Shown: positions 19,991 through 31,109, counted from the first letter of the stretch. The stretch: DNA of 64,000 nt from Meghimatium bilineatum (GCA_034231615.1 CM067306.1:43076761-43140760); one strand, 5' to 3'. Numbers and translations are program-made. The notes: generated by a model from the sequence alone, not told the origin.

Positions 19991-20234
19991 CTAATATACT
20001 GCAGGGGCAACTATTAGTGAAGTGGCATTCAGTTCAGGTGATCCATGGTTCAATTTCCAGTTCAAATGAAAATATTTCTATATCACCAATGACTCCTAAG
20101 TCAACCCAGCCAGCTTGACACTAACTACTTCATCCCCTGGTATGCAATTGGTCAATGTAAAATATAGGCATAAGACCATATTTCTCAATATACCTCACTG
20201 ATGTAGACAAGAGAAAATTTTACTTTACTTTACT

Positions 20235-21565
20235 TGCATACACTGCAAGCAACATTATGGCTACACTACATATACTACAAGCAACATTATAACTACACTA
20301 CATATACTACAAGCAACATTACAACTACACTACATATACTACAAGCAACATTATAACTACACTACATATACTACAAGTAACATTTATGACTACACTACAA
20401 GCAACATTATGACTAGACTACTAGCAACATTATGACTACACTACATATAATACAAGAAACATTATAACTACACTACATATACTACAAGTAACATTGTGAC
20501 TACACTACAAGCAACATTATGAATAGACTATAAGCAACATTGTGACTACACTACATATACTACAAGCAACATTGTGACTACACTACAAGCAACATTATAA
20601 CTACACCGCATAGGAATACACTACAAGTAACATTGTGACTACACTACATATACTACAAGCAACATTATAACTACACTAAATATACTACAAGCAACATTAT
20701 AACTACACTACATATACTACAAGCAACATTATAACTACACTAAATATACTACAAGCAACATTATAACTACACTACATATACTACAAACAACATTGTAACT
20801 ACACTACATATACTACAAGTAACATTGTGACTACACTACATATACTACAAACAACATTATGACTACACTACATATACTACAAGTAACATTTATGACTACA
20901 CTACAAGTAACATTATGACTACACTACAAGCAACATTATGACTAGACTACTAGCAACATTATGACTACACTACATATAATACAAGAAACATTATAACTAC
21001 ACTACATATACTACAAGTAACATTGTGACTACACTACAAGCAACATTATGAATAGACTATAAGCAATATTATGACTACACTACATATACTACAAGCAACA
21101 TTGTGACTACACTACAAGCAACATTATAACTACACCGCATAGGAATACACTACAAGTAACATTGTGACTACACTACATATACTACAAGCAACATTATAAC
21201 TACACTAAATATACTACAAGCAACATTATAACTACACTACATATACTACAAGCAACATTATAACTACACTACATATACAAGCAACATTGTGACTACACTA
21301 CATATACTACAAACAACATTGTGACTACACTACATATACTACAAACAACATTATGACTACACTACATATACTACAAGTAACATTTATGACTACACTACAA
21401 GTAACATTATGACTACACTACAAGCAACATTATGACTACACTACAATTTCTACAAGCAACATTATAACTACACTGCATAGGTCTACACTGCAAGCAACAT
21501 TATAACTTCACTACATACACTACAAGCAACATTATGACTACACTATTTATAGGCTACTACAAGCA
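20235..21565. repeat. 31-bp minisatellite with higher-order duplication
   Basis: Units such as ACTACACTACATATACTACA plus AGCAACATTAT mixed with shorter units lacking CATATACTA. A block of units including the markers GACTAGACTACTAGCAAC and CTACACCGCATAGGAATACA occurs twice exactly 529 bp apart (20411 and 20940; 20601 and 21130). Lies in the same intron as the 39-bp array. Confidence 0.95.
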
Positions 21566-21975
21566 ACATTAACCGCAACAATCATTAAATTTGCATGCAA
21601 CTTAATTACCAACATTTGTAAATGTGATGTAAAGTGAAAGGGCATATTTCCTTAATTGAGATTAAATGTGATAATCTTCACAAGTGATAGGTTATCAGCC
21701 TATCCCCCAACTTTCCTTAGTAGACTCATATGACATGACACATGACTGGAGAGAAGACAGTGGTGCTATTCTTTGTCCTCTAAGCTAGAAGTCCAGGTCC
21801 TAGTTTCCATGTGGGTAATTCTATAATTTCTATTCAACTGAACTGATGAAAGCTACAATTGCTACATACACATATGAAAGCTAAATACCATTCATTCACA
21901 CTATAATCTATACAATTGGATTGCAGACACATTATCATTTCTCCTTCACGACTCATGACAGCTACCACTACATAC

Positions 21976-22099
21976 CTAAATGATTCGCATATTGCAGTGA
22001 TTGTTGTGTGTCCTCGAAGCTTCATAGCACTATCTTTGGATTTCTTCCCAACTGCACCAACAGCTTGACCCAAACATGCTTCTAAGAATCCCCGAGTGC
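21976..22099 (-). CDS. Exon, nucleotidyltransferase helical region
   Basis: Minus-strand exon of 124 bases, acceptor ATATGCAAAG (weak pyrimidine tract), donor GTATGT. It reads TRGFLEACLGQAVGAVGKKS, KDSAMKLRGHTTITAICESF with two bases over. The K.A..L...I....E pattern matches the helix after the core of RlaP-type proteins, where K.AMHL.R....... is usual. Phases fit exons 27804-27947 and 15961-16141. The larger open frame around it on the minus strand is intron read-through. Confidence 0.72.
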
Positions 22100-22354
22100 C
22101 TTTGCATATGCAATTCCAGAACAGTATATCAATAAGGGATATATGTGTGCTAAATATGATATCACATACAAACTTAATACAAATATAACATACACTGTTC
22201 AGTATTTGCAAAATACTTTATTCTGGCTTGTGATGCCCAAGCACCCATAAACATAGCAAATATTTTCTGCTACCCAATTTACCAACCACAGATTTATTCT
22301 ACAATTAACTCTTTCATGATGGAATTTTCCCCAGGGTTTGGACATAATTCATTT

Positions 22355-22630
22355 TAGGCTAACACATGTGGTTGCATCTGTGGATCTCACCAATGGCTCA
22401 CTAGACAAACAACCCATGCAACAGAAAACCTTAGTAGATGACATTCCATTATATTGAAACTCTCTTGTGCACGCTATGTAGCATGTCATCTATACAATTA
22501 TATACCACCTATGAGTAGAAGGCTCCTTCAATAGGCATTGCAGTAAGCCAAAAGCTGAAGTCTCCTGGGTATGAAAGAAAGCTCGGAAAAACCACCTCAC
22601 TGCACACAGGAAGTAAGAAATAATTGCTCA
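22355..22630 (-). repeat. Dispersed repeat family E, inverted copy
   Basis: The reverse complement gives TTGTATAGATGACATGCTAC, CTAAGGTTTTCTGTTGCATG, GAGCCATTGGTGAGATCCAC, matching 13935-14078. The right part (CTCCTGGGTATGAAAGAAAG, CTCGGAAAAACCACCTCACT) recurs at 48845-48945 and inverted at 44570-44690. Confidence 0.8.
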
Positions 22631-22904
22631 CAATTCCTGGGGTTCTCAAACAATTTTAGGCTAAATGTTTGGACCATAACATGATTTAGGCAAAAGCTTC
22701 CTAAAGACACAGTATTAGCTACAGCAGGTCATATAAGGTATCAAAAGAAAGATAATTGAATGTGGAATCCATATATAATATAAAAATATAAGAATTGTAA
22801 CAACAAAATACAAAAATTACACCACAAACAAAAATGTTAGATGAACATACATTATTTTACACATATTTTGTTCTACTCATCCTCAATAATTTCCCTTGTA
22901 TTGA

Positions 22905-23180
22905 AATGTTGATATCCAATCTGACTAAAGTAGATGCCTTGACTATTCATTTCCTAATCATGTTGATATCCATTCTGACTAAACTAGATGCCTTGACTAT
23001 TCATTTCCTAATCATGTTGATATCCATTCTGACTAAACTAGATGCCTTGACTATTCATTTCCTAATCATGTTGCTATCCATTCTGACTAAACTAGATGCC
23101 TTGACTATTCATTTCCTAATCATGTTGATATCCATTCTGACTAAAGTAGATGCCTTGACTATTCATTTCCTAATCATAAT
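22905..23180 (+). repeat. 54-bp minisatellite, five copies
   Basis: Unit GTTGATATCCATTCTGACTA, AACTAGATGCCTTGACTATT, CATTTCCTAATCAT. It sits inside an ATG-started open frame (22834-23214, 126 codons) that reads as an 18-residue hydrophobic repeat (MLISILTKLDALTIHFLI). There is no other coding evidence, and the frame is opposite in strand to the surrounding gene. Confidence 0.93.
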
Positions 23181-24059
23181 TAGTTTATTTGAAGTAAATC
23201 TATCTACTGCCTAGTGTTTTATGTCATTTTTGTGTGATTCATGTCAAATTTCAGAACTGAACTGAATAGGCCCTATTGCAAAACTTCATGAAATATTCCC
23301 AAGTATTGGATTTCTAAAGTTGAACTTTATTCCACTCAATATTATCATTAGGTCTAACTCTAATTTCTGTATAATGTAGTGTAAGATTATCATTGCTGTC
23401 ACTAGGCCTATCTGATTCTTCAGAAACAATAGCAGTGGGAAAACAGTTTTATAATTTTTAGTTATTTTTTCCCTTACCAGATTAGGTCTAGACCTATTTC
23501 TTTTCCGATTTTTAAGAAGTCATAATCTCCCTTGTCAAAATCGAAAACACTGTTGTTTTCTGACACATCACTTGAAATAATATATCCAATTATAAAACTC
23601 AAAGAATAATCAAGCCCAATGTTTGCTAAATCTTTGATATCTCTTAATTAGTGGAAGATGAAGTCATTTTGCTAATTTCAGAAAAGCTGAACCTATCTTG
23701 TTCAAATTTTAATTTAAAATAAATGTTACATGCGTCTAATCACACAGTAACATGAAAGTTTTGTTAACCAGATTTCTAAAGTTTAAACAGCTAAATAAGT
23801 TAATAATAATTCATTTACAATCCTAATTAAGCAAATTTAGATGGCATATCTGTAAGAACGAATAATTGTGGATACTGTAATCTGCAATGATTGTAGTCTG
23901 CAAAGTCTTTCTATTTGCAATGATATATCGTTTTTACGGGCTGAAAGAGTTTAATGAAATTATTTAAAATACATATTGAAAAAAAGGTAGTATATCCTAT
24001 TCAGTGCATAGTCATCAACTCAGTACTTTTTTGCTGTACTATTTGATAAAATTTAGCTA
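23181..24059. other. AT-rich sequence, nothing recognised
   Basis: No exon, repeat array or element end seen; probably intron. Confidence 0.5.
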
Positions 24060-25025
24060 TATGAAAAATCCAGAAGCCGCCATAAAAGTGGAAAGTGTAA
24101 CATCAAAGTGGTTTAAAGTAAAAAAGGAGTAAGACAAGGGTGTACATTGTCAACATATCTGTTTAACATATATACAGAGAACATAATGAGGAATATGAAA
24201 CACAAAACAATGCAATAATAATTCAGATCCATAACATCAGAGGTGTACGGATTCCAGAAATCTATTAGATAGCCAGACACAGTTCTATTAACATCAAATG
24301 AGAAAGACTTATTAAACATAATAAAATCAACAAAATGCTTTAGCAAACAACAAAACCTGTTCCTAAATATGAAAAAAAACCTAAAGTAATGACAACAGAC
24401 AAAGTGAAAATAAGACCTAGAATTAAAATTGATAGCAGTGTTTTAGAAGTGACAAATTTTGAATATCTAGGAGCTAACATAAACAGTTTAGTAGACTTTG
24501 CAGTAAAGATCAGGAGGAGAACAGCAATAGCAATGTAAAATTAAACCACTAAAAATACTGTTGCACAGTCCAAACATGGGAACTAAGGTATGTTTGTTAC
24601 ATACATGTGTGTTTCCAGTGGTGACCTACGGCTGAGAAACATGGACAATAAACAAAATTACAGTCAAGAGAATGGAGGTTTTCAAAATGAAGTTCTATAA
24701 AAGTCCTGAAAATACCATGGAGAGCAAAGAAGACTAACCAAGATGCTAAGAAAAATCAACGTCCAAGACGGTGTACCTTTAAAACACCATATTAAGAATG
24801 AAGTTGGATTTTTTTGGCTATGTGAAGTGACACAATGGAATGGAAAGAGTGTTGTTGGAGGGGTCCGACAGAAGAGGCAAATGTTCAAAAGACGTCGCTG
24901 GACAAGAGATATTCTGGAATGCATGCACATGTCACTGAAGGAGGCGGGGCAACTTGCCAGAGACAGTCGGATTTCAGGAGATTCATAAGGAAGACTATAT
25001 TCCAGAAAGAATAAGCACAAACATC
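24060..25025 (+). pseudogene. RTE-like LINE reverse transcriptase fragment
   Basis: Frames read NPEAAIKVESVTSKWFKVK, KGVRQGCTLSTYLFNIYTEN, then ISRS/FEYLGANINSLVDFAVKI and WRAKKTN, ending RWTRDILECMHMSLKEAGQ and IPERIS. Same family as 38025-39140. Starts just before the QGC..SP-type palm motif and lacks the YADD box; stops and shifts throughout. Confidence 0.82.
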
Positions 25026-25835
25026 AGCACTTGACCACAATCATATATGAATTGCATGAGAAAGATTCTATCAACAATTGAATAAGTGAAGATAGAATAC
25101 CTTGTGAAAGAAAGAACAATTAGATGAATCATTGGATATACTATAACCAGTAATGAATATTAAATGAAACTTGTTGGAAATATTTTAGCAAATGATATAT
25201 AACAATGTATAAATATATGACTATTAGTGATATTTTAAGGAGTTGGAAATTTGAGGTGAATTTTTGAAATTACTATGACTAGCAGTATATAATTATTTGA
25301 ATATGTGATATTGAATGACATGTATAGAAAGAGTTAAAACCACAAAGTATAAGAAAAAATAGAAGAACCATTGAGACATCCATATAAAAGATTTGAATAT
25401 GGCAAAGAACAAATAGAAATACATATGAGAGAGTATGTGAGTATAAATGAAAAGTTGAAAAGGGACACATAAAAAAGTGCAAGGTCGAGACTGCATGATG
25501 CAACCATAGGGACTGAAAATGTAATAGAACAGACAAGAATAATAAGAATGTGTGGGTGAGCACGGTATGTAAGAAGGGGAGAATGCAGGAGAAAGAATAA
25601 ATAATAGGAATCTAAACACAAGTGACAGAAGCTTGTACTATATGTAACAGGAAGACTTTAAAGTATTGTACCATATACCATATATTGTCATGTCTAGACT
25701 AGTATAATCACAACATGTATCCAATGAAGAATAGAGATGTAGATAATACCATTGTATGTATATATTTTGTCTTGTAATTTTAATTTAAAATTTATATTTA
25801 AAAAAATTTAAAAAAAGAGAAAAAGTACGATAATG
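25026..25835. other. AT-rich sequence, nothing recognised
   Basis: Contains overlapping minus-strand frames of 94-108 codons with low-complexity Phe/Leu/Ser content. No domain or splice structure seen. Confidence 0.45.
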
Positions 25836-25839
25836 TGTT

Positions 25840-25877
25840 CTTAGATATATATATACGTGAGTGTGTGTATATATATA

Positions 25878-25922
<45 letters not shown>

Positions 25923-26070
25923 GTGTGTATACATACATAGGTGTATGTATGTATGGGTACAGGGGTAAGACTATGTATGTATATGGGAGGTGTGTGCATA
26001 TATATGATTATGTAGACCCAATTGTGTGTGTACATGTATATGGTATGCATATAGGCATAGAACTATAAGA
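25840..26070. repeat. TA/TG microsatellite
   Basis: Alternating TATATA and GTGTGTAT runs, purest at 25880-25920, decaying rightward into GTATGTAT-rich text. Confidence 0.95.
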
Positions 26071-26179
26071 AAATTCAAAACCTTATATATGTATGAAAAT
26101 ATGATTTTTTGGGGGATTTAAAAAAAATTAAATTAAATTAAATTTTAAAAAAAATCGACAGGTAACACCAGCAGGCAAG

Positions 26180-26650
26180 CAACATAGCATATAATCAACA
26201 GCCAAGCCAGACAGGAACAACACAGAGATGACACAACACAACAAAGAGCACCGACCAGACAGAATAAAGTCCTTATAAGGGCTATAAACTTCATTTAATA
26301 TTTAAAAAAAAATCTTTCTCCACACGTACAATCAGCAGCCGATACTGCACAACCATTGTCAGCATAGACAACTACAGACAACATGTGTTCCAGACCCACT
26401 AAGCGAATGAACAGCACAGGAAAGAAGCAGAAGAAAGCGCTCCAACCAATCCTACACAAAGTCCTTTTAAGGACTACCACCTTATAATCCAGACCGACAC
26501 AGCGAAGGAACAACACAGCAAATAGCTCCGAATAGAAGAAAGAGCTCCAACCAATCCACCACAAAGTCCTTTTAAGGACTACCACCTTATAGTCTCATCA
26601 ATACCGGAGACAGGCAGAGCCACAACATAGTCCATACAAGGACTGCAGCT
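26180..26650. repeat. Diverged tandem repeat, about 119-bp unit
   Basis: Three to four copies marked by CTCCAACCAATCC, CACAAAGTCCTTTTAAGGAC and TACCACCTTATA near 26435-26480 and 26550-26595, with weaker copies at 26270 (AAAGTCCTTATAAGGGCTAT) and 26625. Confidence 0.8.
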
Positions 26651-26654
26651 AGAA

Positions 26655-26850
26655 GGCCCAACAGCGAACCCGGCTAACAGAGCCACATCCTAGCAACAAC
26701 CAGGCAGACAAGCCACAAAAACCACAGGTCCCCAACCGCCTTGATATAACCAATATGGACACCAGTCCTAGGTTGAAAGAGACGGGCCTCGACCATATGA
26801 GGCATAAACCCCTACTTAAACAAACAAACAAACAAACAAACAAGAAAGAA
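26655..26850 (+). repeat. SINE-like repeat with AAAC tail
   Basis: GC-richer 180 bases (GTCCTAGGTTGAAAGAGACG, GGCCTCGACCATATGAGGCA) ending in CTACTTAAACAAACAAACAA. The AAAC tail also ends the family C copy at 47780. Confidence 0.5.
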
Positions 26851-27189
26851 TACATCACATGACAATTGATTTTCTAGGCAATATACATATGTTCAGTAGT
26901 TTTTCCATTACTTTCTGAACTGTCAAGAATTGCCTTAGTCAAAAGTCACAAATTAAACCCTCTTTTAAGCATCCTCCAGGACAATGGTCAGTCCAAATGT
27001 TTCCTTCATGGATTAAAATCCCTTATACACATCATAAGCAAAGGTTGATGGGTTTTGAAAAGCAGCCATTATCAGTCTGTAGCTACCCACTGTATCAGGA
27101 AAAATGTATTCATCTTTTCCAGATGATTTGCTATAATTTATTTCTTTTCAGTTATGTGTTGTTAACAGATTTCTGTGGTAATTTGATTG

Positions 27190-27305
27190 TCAAAACTGTC
27201 AAATATATGTTTCCCATGAGGGAGTTGCTGGGAGGTGGTATTTGTAGCTCTGTGATAAAGGCCACATGCTCTTGCTGTCGCCACATCATGTACAGGGTGA
27301 GTAAC
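27190..27305 (-). repeat. SINE-like family H fragment
   Basis: TGTTTCCCATGAGGGAGTTG, GTATTTGTAGCTCTGTGATA, AAGGCCACATGCTCTTGCTG and CATGTACAGG correspond to 51080-51180, which continues into a tRNA-like head. The head is missing here. Confidence 0.7.
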
Positions 27306-27369
27306 CTCTAACCTCTTTGCCATACATGATAATTTGACAATTACTGAAAAATATTGGATTCATACCATC

Positions 27370-27590
27370 TTCTCGATATGTTCTAAAACTCCTGCAGAAC
27401 AAAATGATGTAGTCCAGAAAATGAAGTGAGTTGTGTCATGGTCTACAGCTTAGCTGCAATATCTGCACCTTTCTGCCTGACACATCAGACTTCAGCATGG
27501 TTTCTGGTTTGATCCTATATGGGATAGGACAGCCAACATATCCCAAAACCATCTTAGTCACATCTTACGGAATGCTTGGAAGGAAACAGT
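27370..27590 (-). repeat. SINE-like family A copy
   Basis: The reverse complement carries GGATAGGACAGCCAACATAT-like text, ACCATGACACAACTCACTT, GACTACATCATTTTG and CTGCAGGAGTTTTAGAAC, matching 50200-50400. Confidence 0.78.
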
Positions 27591-27803
27591 GTCGCTATTC
27601 ATTGATCCCCTTCACTGGATCCATAAGCAGGATCTATACCTAACTTTTGGTAATGATATGAGAAAATTAAGTATCAAATCATCAGGAACAACTGACAAGA
27701 ATGTCAGAAATGTTACAATTAGACTACACATATGTGTAAGAGTGAGAGAAAAGGTAAAGTGCACATGTTTATTTCGATAAATAGAAGAGAAACCTTGACA
27801 TAC

Positions 27804-27947
27804 CTGTCAGAGTCTGATAACTGAGTGACAGTCTGAGATCCTGCCAGTGTTGACTAGCATATATCTCAGCACCTTCACGACAATATAATGCTTCCAGGTA
27901 CCGAGATCTTCCTCTGCACAATGCTTGACCAAAATGTGATACCTCTA
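27804..27947 (-). CDS. Exon, nucleotidyltransferase middle region
   Basis: Minus-strand acceptor CTGTGCAG, 144 bases, donor GTATGT. It reads EVSHFGQALCRGRSRYLEAL, YCREGAEIYASQHWQDLR, LSLSYQTLT. RlaP-type proteins show EL+KFC.L.L...P.ILELL.......Y.S..G..LR..R..FL at this point, and the exon parallels 5895-6029 plus the stretch missing there. The exon needs one base from its upstream partner, but the nearest upstream exon (29340-29521) ends in phase 0. Confidence 0.78.
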
Positions 27948-27984
27948 CTGCACAGAACCAGCCCTTTCAAAATCAAAGGTATGA

Positions 27985-28170
27985 TTGAAAACGTATAAAG
28001 TTTGTATCTCCATAAATTAATAAAGAATAGATAATTATGGAAAGCTTAGAGTCTATATAGTCTGTATCTCCATAAACTATCGGGTAATAAAGAAATAATA
28101 ATGAAAAAGCTACCGGTAGTAAAGATATAATAATGAATAAGCTACAATAATGAATAAGCTATTGAAATTT
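27985..28170. repeat. Intronic direct repeat, copy 1
   Basis: AAAGTTTGTATCTCCATAAA, TAATAAAGAATAGATAAT and TAATGAATAAGCTA resemble 29080-29335. The pair flanks the family F LINE and the family B SINE-like copy. Confidence 0.75.
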
Positions 28171-28254
28171 ACATATTATTTTTATTTGGAATTTTCTCTA
28201 TCATACACTCAACAAAGATACCAGCATAACAAAAATAATAAAGATATTTGTGGG

Positions 28255-28425
28255 TGTTGAGGGAAATATCTTCTTCAATGTTCATTCTCAAACTCCCGCT
28301 GGATCTATCTTGTAGAAGGACAATGGTCCTACCAAATTTCCAACAGGATACAGTAGAGAAAATGGAAATGCTTTGTTGCCGTTTTATTTGTGCCAAAGGC
28401 CTGATACATCAGTCTTTGGCAGTTC
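28255..28425 (-). repeat. SINE-like family B copy
   Basis: The reverse complement gives GCCAAAGACTGATGTATCAG, CAAATAAAACGGCAACAAAG, TTGGTAGGACCATTGTCCTT, GGGAGTTTGAGAATGAACAT and then TGAAGAAGA, matching 3214-3375. Confidence 0.8.
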
Positions 28426-28604
28426 AGGGAAATGAATAAAAAGACAAGTTGGTTGGTTCTGACTCCATAACAAAAGATAAAATTATGTACAAGGTAAGCA
28501 TAATCAATTCTCTATGCAATTCTTTGGAATCAAAGGAGTGCAAGGTAGTCTCCATAAACTAGTATCAAAAATAATAATACTTGAAAACTATGTCTTTTTC
28601 GTAT

Positions 28605-29075
28605 CATCATCAAGTGCTGTCTCCTCAGCAAAAGGTTGGGTGCAATGAACCTCTAAACACCCTATCTCTCGCTTTGGTGGTGCAATCTGATAGACTGTAA
28701 TCTGTCATCTCATGGTGTTTCCCTCCTTCTTGTATCTCTGCCAACTACTTGCTCGTCTCCCCTCGACTCTACCCTCAAGTAAGGTCTTCAACTAGGCCTT
28801 TTAATATGAACAAAATAATTTATTTGTTTGATGTTTATTTCCTTTAATAATTTTTTTTTCAGACTATTGTTAGAACTTCTGTGTTCATTTTCTTTTCTCA
28901 TTCCATGAAGTACTTCCTATTCTTCTATATTTCCACAGCTCAAATTCATCAATTGTGCCAAAAATAGTTTGTTCATTGCCCATATTTCTGAGCCATATAT
29001 TAAATATAGAAAAGATGCAGCATTTTACAGTTCTCACTTTAGTTTGTCATTTGTTTAGATGTCAATATTTTGTCA
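28605..29075 (-). pseudogene. RTE-like LINE family F, C-terminal end
   Basis: Starts ATCATCATCAAGTGCTGTCT and contains CCAACTACTTGCTCGTCTCC, ACCCTCAAGTAAGGTCTTCA, TCATTCCATGAAGTACTTCC and TTCTGAGCCATATATTAAAT, each matching 49500-49950. Several small deletions disrupt the frame. Confidence 0.82.
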
Positions 29076-29079
29076 ATGA

Positions 29080-29335
29080 TCGAAAACTTATAAAGTTTGT
29101 ATCTCCACAAACTAACAAAGAAATATTAATGATTGAAAACTTATAAATTTATATCTCCATAAGCTAATAAAGAATAGATAATGATGGAAAACGTAGGGTC
29201 TACATAGTCTGCATCTCCATAAAATATCAGGTAATTTTCAGGACATTATTTTCATTTTTCAGGACAAAAGGAAGTTATCAGGTATTATTACATAATAATG
29301 AATAAGCTAGTAAAGAATTAATAATTATTGTAAAC
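29080..29335. repeat. Intronic direct repeat, copy 2
   Basis: Parallel to 27985-28170 (AAAGTTTGTATCTCCACAAA, ATGAATAAGCTAGTAAAGAA). It ends at the donor of exon 29340-29521. Confidence 0.75.
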
Positions 29336-29339
29336 TTAC

Positions 29340-29521
29340 AAAGTCTATAATGCTGGCCTTCTCTATGATATGGAAGTTGACTGGGGCAAAAAACTGGTTG
29401 TCATGTGATAAGAAAATGACTAACAGAATGTTGTGCTTTGCTTGTTCTCCTCTCTCCTTTTGTGACAACTCAAACCACGGACATGTTAGTAAGGTAATAG
29501 AGATGATAGATGTACATTGAT
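29340..29521 (-). CDS. Exon of unrecognised protein
   Basis: Minus-strand acceptor TTTCTCCTCAG, 182 bases, donor GTAAGT after GACTTT, with only one frame open. It reads QCTSIISITLLTCPWFELSQ, KERGEQAKHNILLVIFLSH, DNQFFAPVNFHIIEKASIID, F. Strong splice borders and an open frame in AT-rich surroundings support a real exon. I cannot assign a family. Two leading bases complete a codon with exon 31559-31762. Confidence 0.75.
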
Positions 29522-30580
29522 CTGAGGAGAAAGTAACATATTAGTTTAAAGTTAAGATGATTTTAGTTGAAAAAAACAAGAGGAAAAATGTGGTGTCACT
29601 GTCTAACAATATTAGTTATCATGTAGTGTTATCATATCAGATATATATATATTTTAAACAGAAATAGACAGAGAATATAGTTATCAAAAGATTATTTTGA
29701 AGAAACTTACTTTTAATATTAAAAAATAATTTTGAAAATCAAATATAATGAATAAATAGAATACTTTCTGACATGAAATGTGAACTTACCAAAATTTCCA
29801 AGTTAATAACTTCCACAAAAACTGTAAAAGTTGTGTAGATAATGTAATTATGACCACAAAAATGTATAGTATCTAGGCATAGTGTTGCAATTATGTTTGT
29901 TATTTAAAAATATCCAAACCTGTTCCGTGAGTTTTCAAATAATTCTATGATGGAGAACTTTGATCATATTATCCATAAATGGTGTTCTAACCATGCAAGA
30001 AGGCTAGTTTAAATTTGTAAATCTTCATGGGGCTAAAGTATGTTGCCAGTAACTGCCAGGTTGGATTTTAATAATTAATGTGATCAAACTAAATTAAAAT
30101 AGTTATACTTGCACAAAACATAGGTACTCTCCAAGATATATTTTTTAAAAAAATGAAAAAAATGACATCACATACTGCACGTCCAAAAATTATCTATAAT
30201 CTATATCTTACAACATTGATATTGCAACACACAAAAATCATGCCAGAAGTAATGCTGACATATTACACTTTTAATTGGAACCCTCCTTATATTGATATAA
30301 TTAACAAAAATGATGAAACAAAAGGTTCTATTACATACCACATGCCTGCTTTTTTCTGAAATGTGGATGAAGTTTGTTATTATGCACAGATTCATTCCAA
30401 GTGTGCTATGGTGCACGCAGTTTTCGTGTCATCAATGAAATTTATGTTACTAGCAGACAGTGCTGCAAGAAAAACAAAATGGCTAATTTTAGCAGAGATT
30501 AAATTGTGCCATGAATACGCATCAGAGGAGAAGGGATGATCATGGCCATTAGGGACTGCTGCTAGATTCTTCAATCTGAG
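29522..30580. other. AT-rich intron, nothing recognised
   Basis: Contains TA runs near 29640 and short frames without domains. Confidence 0.5.
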
Positions 30581-30581
30581 C

Positions 30582-30690
30582 GCTAGGCACTGACAGCCCC
30601 CTCCACCCCTGGGTCATACAAGAGATTCAGGGGGGGGGGGCTGTCAGTGTGTAGCATGCAGTTCGATGCATCCATTATGGCAACCATTTC
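30582..30690. repeat. Inverted repeat with G-rich arm
   Basis: CACTGACAGCCCCC at 30588-30601 pairs with GGGGGCTGTCAGTG at about 30637-30650, with some 35 bases between. The right arm continues TGTAGCATGCAGTTCGATGC, which recurs at 44355-44380 (CGTAGCGTGCAGATTGATGC), so it is part of a dispersed element, perhaps a short DNA transposon end. Confidence 0.6.
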
Positions 30691-31109
30691 ACTAATAGAA
30701 ATGAACCGGCAGAATGACACCACAAATGACTAAATAATTGAACTGCATTCAGCGATGACATCACAATTTTATGAAAATTACAATCGAGCGATTACTTAAA
30801 AACTGTGAGCTGGTAGGCATGTGATATTTGATAGGACCAAACAAAACACACAATTTTATCATCACTTTATTGATTTTCCATCTAAAATTATTGGAAAACG
30901 ATAAAACAAAAAATGTGATTGTCACTTTATAAATTTTCCATCTAAAATGATGGTACCTTTTGATGGAATATTCATTCACCCGTAACAAGACAGTTAAAAT
31001 AAATGAAAACATGAACAAATGTAGTCAATTCAGTCTATGTAGAAAAGTGAATTAAGTACATAAAACATAAAGAAAAATAGTCAAATAAGTATATAAAATG
31101 TTTAAAAAG

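Larger units (their letters stand above)
15961..27947 (-). other. Gene model B, partial: second RlaP-like half-domain
   Basis: Span of minus-strand exons 27804-27947, 21976-22099 and 15961-16141. Phases match at both joins (1 then 2 bases, 2 then 1 base), giving G and R codons across the junctions. The combined 149-residue product follows the order of the C-terminal half of an RlaP-type nucleotidyltransferase. The matching catalytic core was not found between 27947 and 29340. The large introns (5.7 and 5.8 kb) hold the 39-bp and 31-bp arrays. Confidence 0.65.

Noticed and set aside
21834-22211. 125-codon minus-strand open frame as a gene
   Set aside because: Only 21976-22099 has splice borders and family match; the rest reads through intron.
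25293-25621. Minus-strand frames rich in Phe, Leu and Ser as membrane protein
   Set aside because: Three overlapping frames of similar length in biased AT-rich DNA, with no conserved motif.
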